Positions 30,777 through 34,898 of a DNA stretch of 34,898 bases are shown one piece after another. The notes under the pieces are model-generated. The model had not been told where the DNA came from, ran no database searches, and was given only the letters and a program-made list of their open reading frames with translations. Origin of the DNA: JAYPWI01 sp038135065. GTDB taxonomy: Bacteria; Actinomycetota; Acidimicrobiia; Acidimicrobiales; Poriferisodalaceae. The DNA is taken from the NCBI GenBank assembly GCA_038135065.1, contig JAYPWI010000034.1, forward strand, positions 1 through 34,898. Direction: 5' to 3'. Position numbers and translations under genes: made by a program. Within the stretch, counting starts at the first letter, position 1, and each line of letters begins with the position of its first letter.

Positions 30777-31670
30777 CTACCGACGCCGGAGGCGACCCAT
30801 CACACGCGCCCCGAGGGATCGCTGCTGCCCTTGATGCACTGGTTGTTCGCCCACCATGTCGGTCGCCGGCACCAACAGCCCCTCGAGCTCGAGTTCGCGA
30901 TCAGATGCGACGAGGTCGGCCAATCCACCGGACGTGCCGAGCTCGTAGAGCAGATCATCGACCGACCGTCCCTTCACCGGCACAGCCCTACCGTCACCAT
31001 GCACAGCGGTGACGAACGGATACAGCTCACACAGCTCGGCCACCAGATCCTGGGGCAGTGTCCGCCCGTGGCGCCACAGGCAGTAGGGGTTGATCTCGAC
31101 CACCATCAGCGGGCGGTGGCGCTCGATCGTTTCCCTAGCGCCGCGCAGGACGTCGAGTTCGAAGCCCTCGACATCGATTTTGACCATGTCGACCCGGTCG
31201 ACAGCGAGTTCGGTCAGCGTTACATCCACCGTGGTGATCGGCACTTCCACTGACGGCTCCCTGTCGACCAGCATCCCCCACGCGGTGCCGTTCGGGTCCT
31301 GGTGGAAACGGGCGACCCCCACCTCACGTCCAGCAGCCGCGGGCACGATGGTGACTCGGTCAGCCTCCGACCGCAGGGTTTCTCGTAGGCAGTCGAGGGC
31401 TCTCGGTTCGGGCTCGAAGCACACGATTCGCCCAGTCGGGAGGGATGGGAGGAGTGCCGCCGTTACCAACCCGATGGATGCACCGACGTCGATGACGACG
31501 GCATCGGGACCCAGGTGCCGCCCCGCCACCGCCACGGCTGGCTCGAAGAGTTGCCCGAGTTGTTCCAGGGACTCGAAGTACAGGTCACCGGCAGACCCGG
31601 CGACCACGACGTCGACTCCCGACACGACGAGGCTGGCACGGCGAATACCTAGGGCGTAGGGCGAGTTCAC
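30777..31670 (-). CDS. FkbM-family SAM-dependent methyltransferase
   Basis: The 297-residue methyltransferase has the SAM motif VIDVGASIGLVTAALLP (59-75), strand-2 acid in CFEPEPR (84-90) and the FkbM mark VKIDVEGFELDVLRGA (163-178), then VVEINPYCLWR. FkbM enzymes O-methylate hydroxyls on sugars and polyketides; with two glycan genes upstream, sugar methylation is likely. The GTG start at 31670 overlaps the stop of the big membrane protein (GTGA), so a longer open frame upstream is rejected. The C-terminus ends in a basic run (RVMGRLRRR). Confidence 0.88.
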   Translation of the reverse strand: MNSPYALGIRRASLVVSGVDVVVAGSAGDLYFESLEQLGQLFEPAVAVAGRHLGPDAVVIDVGASIGLVTAALLPSLPTGRIVCFEPEPRALDCLRETLRSEADRVTIVPAAAGREVGVARFHQDPNGTAWGMLVDREPSVEVPITTVDVTLTELAVDRVDMVKIDVEGFELDVLRGARETIERHRPLMVVEINPYCLWRHGRTLPQDLVAELCELYPFVTAVHGDGRAVPVKGRSVDDLLYELGTSGGLADLVASDRELELEGLLVPATDMVGEQPVHQGQQRSLGARVMGRLRRR

Positions 31671-33787
31671 GATGGGCCAACTTCGAGAGCAACCTCGACC
31701 GACCGACGATCGAGCCACTGAATACCTTCGACGAGTGGGGTGAGAACGAGGCGGTAGGTGCCTGGCTGCACATGTGCTGGCAGGATCATCGGCGCGACGA
31801 CCCGGGTCTGCTGCGCCGGCAGCAACCCGACATCCATGAACCCTCGGCCCTCTGCCACCAAGTCGCCTCCCTCGCCGAGGACCCGCAGACCGATCACCGT
31901 GGCGCCGATATCCGAATTCAACTGACGCGAGTTGTAGGTGTGAACCTCACCCACGTTGCTGACGAGAGCGGCGACGTCGAACCACTCGCCGGCAGTTACC
32001 GACAGTCGTTCGACCTCCGGCACCACCATCAGGTCCAGTCCTCGCACCGAAGCCTCGGTGACTTCACCGAAGAAACCGGGCTCGTCCAGCCATCCCAAGG
32101 CGTCCAACTCGGCTTCGAGTTCGCCGTCGGCGACCCACAGTCCGAGACGATTTCCACCGAAACCAGGCGCGGTGTTCTCGAGTGTGACCAACCTCAATCC
32201 CCCGATTTTCTCGGCACGAGCAGACGAGGTCAGAACCAAATTTCCCGCCAGTTCACCGGCCGCCGGATCTGCGGGACGGATTCTCCAATCGGGACGCAGC
32301 CAGGAGTAGTTGTAGAGATAGAAGGACGTCGGGTAGCCCGCATCCCAGACGACCCTGTCGGCTGGGTCGAGGCCGGAGGCGTCCACAACCTCGACGATGT
32401 GGCGGTGGCGGGTCTGTTCCTCGTAGTACGACGCGATGTATCGATCCAATGAGGCGCCACCGGCCACGCAGCCCAGCACGACTCCTGTCAAGACCCCCAC
32501 AACGGGGCGCGACCACACCAGGGCGGCAACGAGAGCACCAAGAAGCACGGCGACCACAGCCACCACCCACAAGCCGCGAAGGTCGTATGCGTTATACGAC
32601 CCGACAGAAGGTGTATTCACCATGAATGGGGTCCGGTCGAAGTATTCCAACCGTCTCAGGGCCAGAGGCGTCACTACCACGAGCACCAACAACGCAGTGG
32701 TCACCAGCAGACGGTCGAACTGGAGGTCGCGGCGCGCCCACAGGATCGCCAGCAGGCCGCAGGCCACCACGACCGGGAACAGTGGGGCCATGTATCGCTC
32801 GTAGATCATGAAGGTGAACTCATCGCGTTCGACGACCCCCTTGCTCATGAAGGTGCTCGACACCACAACGACGGACAAGACCGCCAGGGGCACGACACCG
32901 ATCGTCCAGGTGCGCCTGAACTCGTCGCGTGCCCCTCGCGACAGGGCAGCCGCCGCAGCACCCACGACGAAGATGGCGAACGTCGCAATGGTCAACTGCC
33001 ACAGGTGCCCGAGAAGGGTGGCGAGGAAGGCCATCGGGTGATCGACGACAGTCGAGATACCGCTCTCCGTCTGCCCACCAAGAGACCGCCGCGTGTGAGT
33101 CACAGCCGGCAGGCGCAGGAGAAACCAGGCCCCGACATCGCCCAGGAGGCTCCATCCCGCGACGGCCCTTCGCGACCTCGGTGCCAATACAACGATGGCC
33201 ATGGTCAGGGGCAGAATGGCGATGAAACGACCGTGTGAGAAGTACGCGCCGTAGCCGAGAGCGCCCAGCGTCACCCACGGGAGCCGAGTGCTAGGGCGGT
33301 GGGCGACCGTGCACACACCCAGTACCCATGATGCAAACACGACAGCTAGGAAGACCTCACTGAAGGCAGTGTTCGCGTAGACGATCATCGCAGGAGAACA
33401 GGTCGCGGCCAGCGCAACGAGAACGCGATGGTGGGCCGGTTGACTCGACCCAAGGACGGACATGGTCCGCAACAGAACGAAGAACAACACCACCAGGAGC
33501 ACGGTGTTGACATCCACGACGAGTTGGAAGAACGCGACGGGGTCTGACTCCACGAGGGCAAACGGGGCGAGGAGGATCGAGAATGCAGCCCGGTACGGTG
33601 ATCTGCCCCAGGCCAGTACGCCATCGCCCCCGGCGATTTCTCGTGCATTGCCCATGTAGCCGAGTCCGTCCACCACCCCACCTGCGGTGCTCGCCGGAAA
33701 GTCGTTCAGCCCGTTGACCGTCAGGATCACTACCACCGCAAGGGCGATCCACAGTGACGTTGCCCATGTAGGAGTTCCAGTTCGCAC
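31667..33787 (-). CDS. Large polytopic membrane protein, GT-C glycosyltransferase-like, with C-terminal outer domain
   Basis: The 706-residue protein has about twelve membrane helices in its first 445 residues and an outer domain of about 260 residues. After the first helix (11-27) the loop carries Asp40 in GGVVDGLGY, where GT-C enzymes keep a catalytic acid, and YERYMAPLFPVVVACGL (329-345) resembles a motif of polyprenyl-phosphate-sugar transferases. That makes a GT-C role likely but not certain. The tail begins DRYIASYYEEQTRHRHI and ends in beta-rich sequence (SVTAGEWFDVAALVSNVGE). GTG 33787 has AGGAGG nine bases upstream, three bases after a methyltransferase gene, and the FkbM gene overlaps its stop. 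Confidence 0.72.
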   Translation of the reverse strand: MRTGTPTWATSLWIALAVVVILTVNGLNDFPASTAGGVVDGLGYMGNAREIAGGDGVLAWGRSPYRAAFSILLAPFALVESDPVAFFQLVVDVNTVLLVVLFFVLLRTMSVLGSSQPAHHRVLVALAATCSPAMIVYANTAFSEVFLAVVFASWVLGVCTVAHRPSTRLPWVTLGALGYGAYFSHGRFIAILPLTMAIVVLAPRSRRAVAGWSLLGDVGAWFLLRLPAVTHTRRSLGGQTESGISTVVDHPMAFLATLLGHLWQLTIATFAIFVVGAAAAALSRGARDEFRRTWTIGVVPLAVLSVVVVSSTFMSKGVVERDEFTFMIYERYMAPLFPVVVACGLLAILWARRDLQFDRLLVTTALLVLVVVTPLALRRLEYFDRTPFMVNTPSVGSYNAYDLRGLWVVAVVAVLLGALVAALVWSRPVVGVLTGVVLGCVAGGASLDRYIASYYEEQTRHRHIVEVVDASGLDPADRVVWDAGYPTSFYLYNYSWLRPDWRIRPADPAAGELAGNLVLTSSARAEKIGGLRLVTLENTAPGFGGNRLGLWVADGELEAELDALGWLDEPGFFGEVTEASVRGLDLMVVPEVERLSVTAGEWFDVAALVSNVGEVHTYNSRQLNSDIGATVIGLRVLGEGGDLVAEGRGFMDVGLLPAQQTRVVAPMILPAHVQPGTYRLVLTPLVEGIQWLDRRSVEVALEVGPS

Positions 33788-33790
33788 TCC

Positions 33791-34840
33791 CTAGTGCCTC
33801 CTGCGCAAGATCCGACTGATCGACAGCACGGGACGTAGTACTCGGCTGAGTCGGTCAGCCAGCCGATAGGCCCGGCGGGCGGTCACCGCAGCCAGTTGGG
33901 AATTGGCGGCGGCGAAATCTGCCGAGATCGAGACGATCTGTTCCCCCCGACGCTGGAACTCACGGTCCAGTAGGACGAGGGCGTCGTCCTTGGCGTTGAC
34001 CTCACGAATAGCGAGCTCGAGTTCCTCGGACAATCGCGCGCTCTCGGCGTCGCGTTGCTGATGCAGCGCTTCGATCATCTCGAGGCGCTGCCGCACCGCA
34101 GCCAACTCCTTCTCGAGTGTTCGACCGTAGGCCTCGACCCCATCGAATGACTCCTGCAGTCGGAGGGTCACACCGACGAGGGGGGGTACCGATGTCTCGT
34201 AGCTGGCACGAGAGGCCCTCAGGACCCACTGGTAGGTCTCCGCATCGGGAGTCGCCGACGACGCCGACTCCGGCGAGCGGGGCGATTCGCCATTCGGCCT
34301 CGCAACCGACGTCGAACCGAGCGGGTAGGTCACCTTGACCAGGTTGCGAATCTCCAGGCCGCGTCCTTCGACGAGACGGTCCACCCGCTGACGGTCGAAG
34401 AACTGCAGATGGGTGCGGTCGAGAAGACCGTCCTGCTGGTACTCGAACTTTCCGTCCAGCATGTTCGCCACCACGTCGCCATGGGTCACGTTGGGCAGGC
34501 TGATGACGACGTCGCCATCCGCCTCCAAGCGCTCCAGCAGACGCTGCAGAACCGATTCCGGCTGCTTGGTGTGCTCCAAGACATCGAGGCAGACGATCAC
34601 GTCGAACCGCTGATCAGATGGGAGGACATCATCGAGGTCATCGATATCGAGGTCGATCCGGTGCGCAGTCAACCCCCGGGCCGCCATGGCGGCGACGGCG
34701 TCATCAGAGATGTCGAGCCCTGTCACCTCGCAGCCCAGGGCTGTGAGCGCCTCGGCCACCAGACCCGGACCACACCCCACGTCGAGTACCCGACAGGCTG
34801 GCCGAACCAGCACACGGGCCAGATCATGACTGTCCAGCAT
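33791..34840 (-). CDS. Class I SAM methyltransferase with C-terminal coiled coil
   Basis: The protein carries VLDVGCGPGLVAEAL (18-32), strand-2 Asp43 in GLDISDD, and VCLDVLEHTKQP (83-94), the standard SAM methyltransferase core. A ubiquinone- or glycan-type insert HLQFFDRQRVDRLVE follows. Residues after about 245 form a long heptad coiled coil, and the end is basic (SRILRRRH). The core is intact, unlike in the gene at 4592. I place the start at ATG 34840 because GGAGGA lies at ideal distance, giving 349 residues. In-frame ATGs at 34846 and 34855 exist, and the frame remains open to the right edge, so a longer protein cannot be excluded. It is first of a coupled set with the membrane protein and FkbM gene. 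Confidence 0.85.
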   Translation of the reverse strand: MLDSHDLARVLVRPACRVLDVGCGPGLVAEALTALGCEVTGLDISDDAVAAMAARGLTAHRIDLDIDDLDDVLPSDQRFDVIVCLDVLEHTKQPESVLQRLLERLEADGDVVISLPNVTHGDVVANMLDGKFEYQQDGLLDRTHLQFFDRQRVDRLVEGRGLEIRNLVKVTYPLGSTSVARPNGESPRSPESASSATPDAETYQWVLRASRASYETSVPPLVGVTLRLQESFDGVEAYGRTLEKELAAVRQRLEMIEALHQQRDAESARLSEELELAIREVNAKDDALVLLDREFQRRGEQIVSISADFAAANSQLAAVTARRAYRLADRLSRVLRPVLSISRILRRRH

Positions 34841-34898
34841 GTGCATCTCCTCCATCTCGGCGGGAAGGGTCAACAACCGACGACAGCACAGCAGACCA

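Noticed and set aside
1..34898. tRNA, rRNA, CRISPR, insertion sequence, integrase or attachment sites
   Set aside because: I looked for cloverleaf-like or repeat-spacer patterns, transposase-like proteins and terminal inverted repeats and found none. The window is dense with coding sequence.

Overview
The window comes from a high-GC actinobacterium. Class Acidimicrobiia is my best guess. The grounds are: coenzyme F420 genes (cofD, cofE); a zinc-less rhodanese/ThiF protein and an LpdA-type flavoprotein of mycobacterial type; frequent GTG starts; and a secreted subtilase whose C-terminus enters a 'PVVGMAATPSGGGYW' repeat of a kind I associate with Acidimicrobiia. The placement is inference, because no rRNA or tRNA is present. 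I see no CRISPR array, insertion sequence, integrase or phage gene, and no gene-free stretch longer than about 150 bases.

Layout. (A) 1-4489, minus: glycosyltransferase, PanE-like reductase, GDP-mannose 4,6-dehydratase, then the secreted subtilase running off the left edge. (B) 4592-10596, plus: six tightly packed genes, namely a methyltransferase-like protein with a worn SAM site, three GT4 glycosyltransferases (two of them tandem paralogues), then cofD and cofE. (C) 10608-19155, minus: ugd, uxs, three GT4 glycosyltransferases, a membrane-anchored His-rich protein, a mannose-1-phosphate guanylyltransferase and an SDR that has lost its catalytic YxxxK. (D) 19279-25864, minus: seven almost fused genes, namely an LpdA-like flavoprotein, rmlD, an unknown, a GT2 rhamnosyltransferase-like enzyme, a small helical protein, a degenerate GT-B-like protein and an LCP-family ligase. 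(E) 25938-27975, minus: rhodanese-ThiF fusion and a sirtuin. (F) 28120-28797, plus: one conserved gene of unknown function behind a clear sigma-70-like promoter. (G) 28726-34840, minus: a SAM methyltransferase, a large GT-C-like membrane protein and an FkbM methyltransferase, then PduO-type cobalamin adenosyltransferase and leucyl aminopeptidase.

How the parts fit. Most of the window builds and attaches a cell-envelope glycan. The precursor genes point to GDP-mannose and GDP-4-keto-6-deoxymannose, UDP-glucuronate and UDP-xylose, and dTDP-rhamnose (final step only). Seven GT4 enzymes, one GT2 enzyme and one GT-C-like membrane protein would assemble the glycan, and the LCP protein would attach it to the wall. 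No Wzx/Wzy, ABC exporter or initiating phosphoglycosyltransferase is visible, so export and initiation must be encoded elsewhere. From memory, mycobacteria keep fbiA-fbiB, a mannose-1-phosphate guanylyltransferase, the rhamnosyltransferase wbbL, rmlD and an LCP gene as neighbours. This window has the same set, with sugar-nucleotide and glycosyltransferase genes between them. The most interesting undescribed material is the trio of unrecognised proteins inside block D, the His-rich membrane protein, and the apparently dead SDR and methyltransferase.
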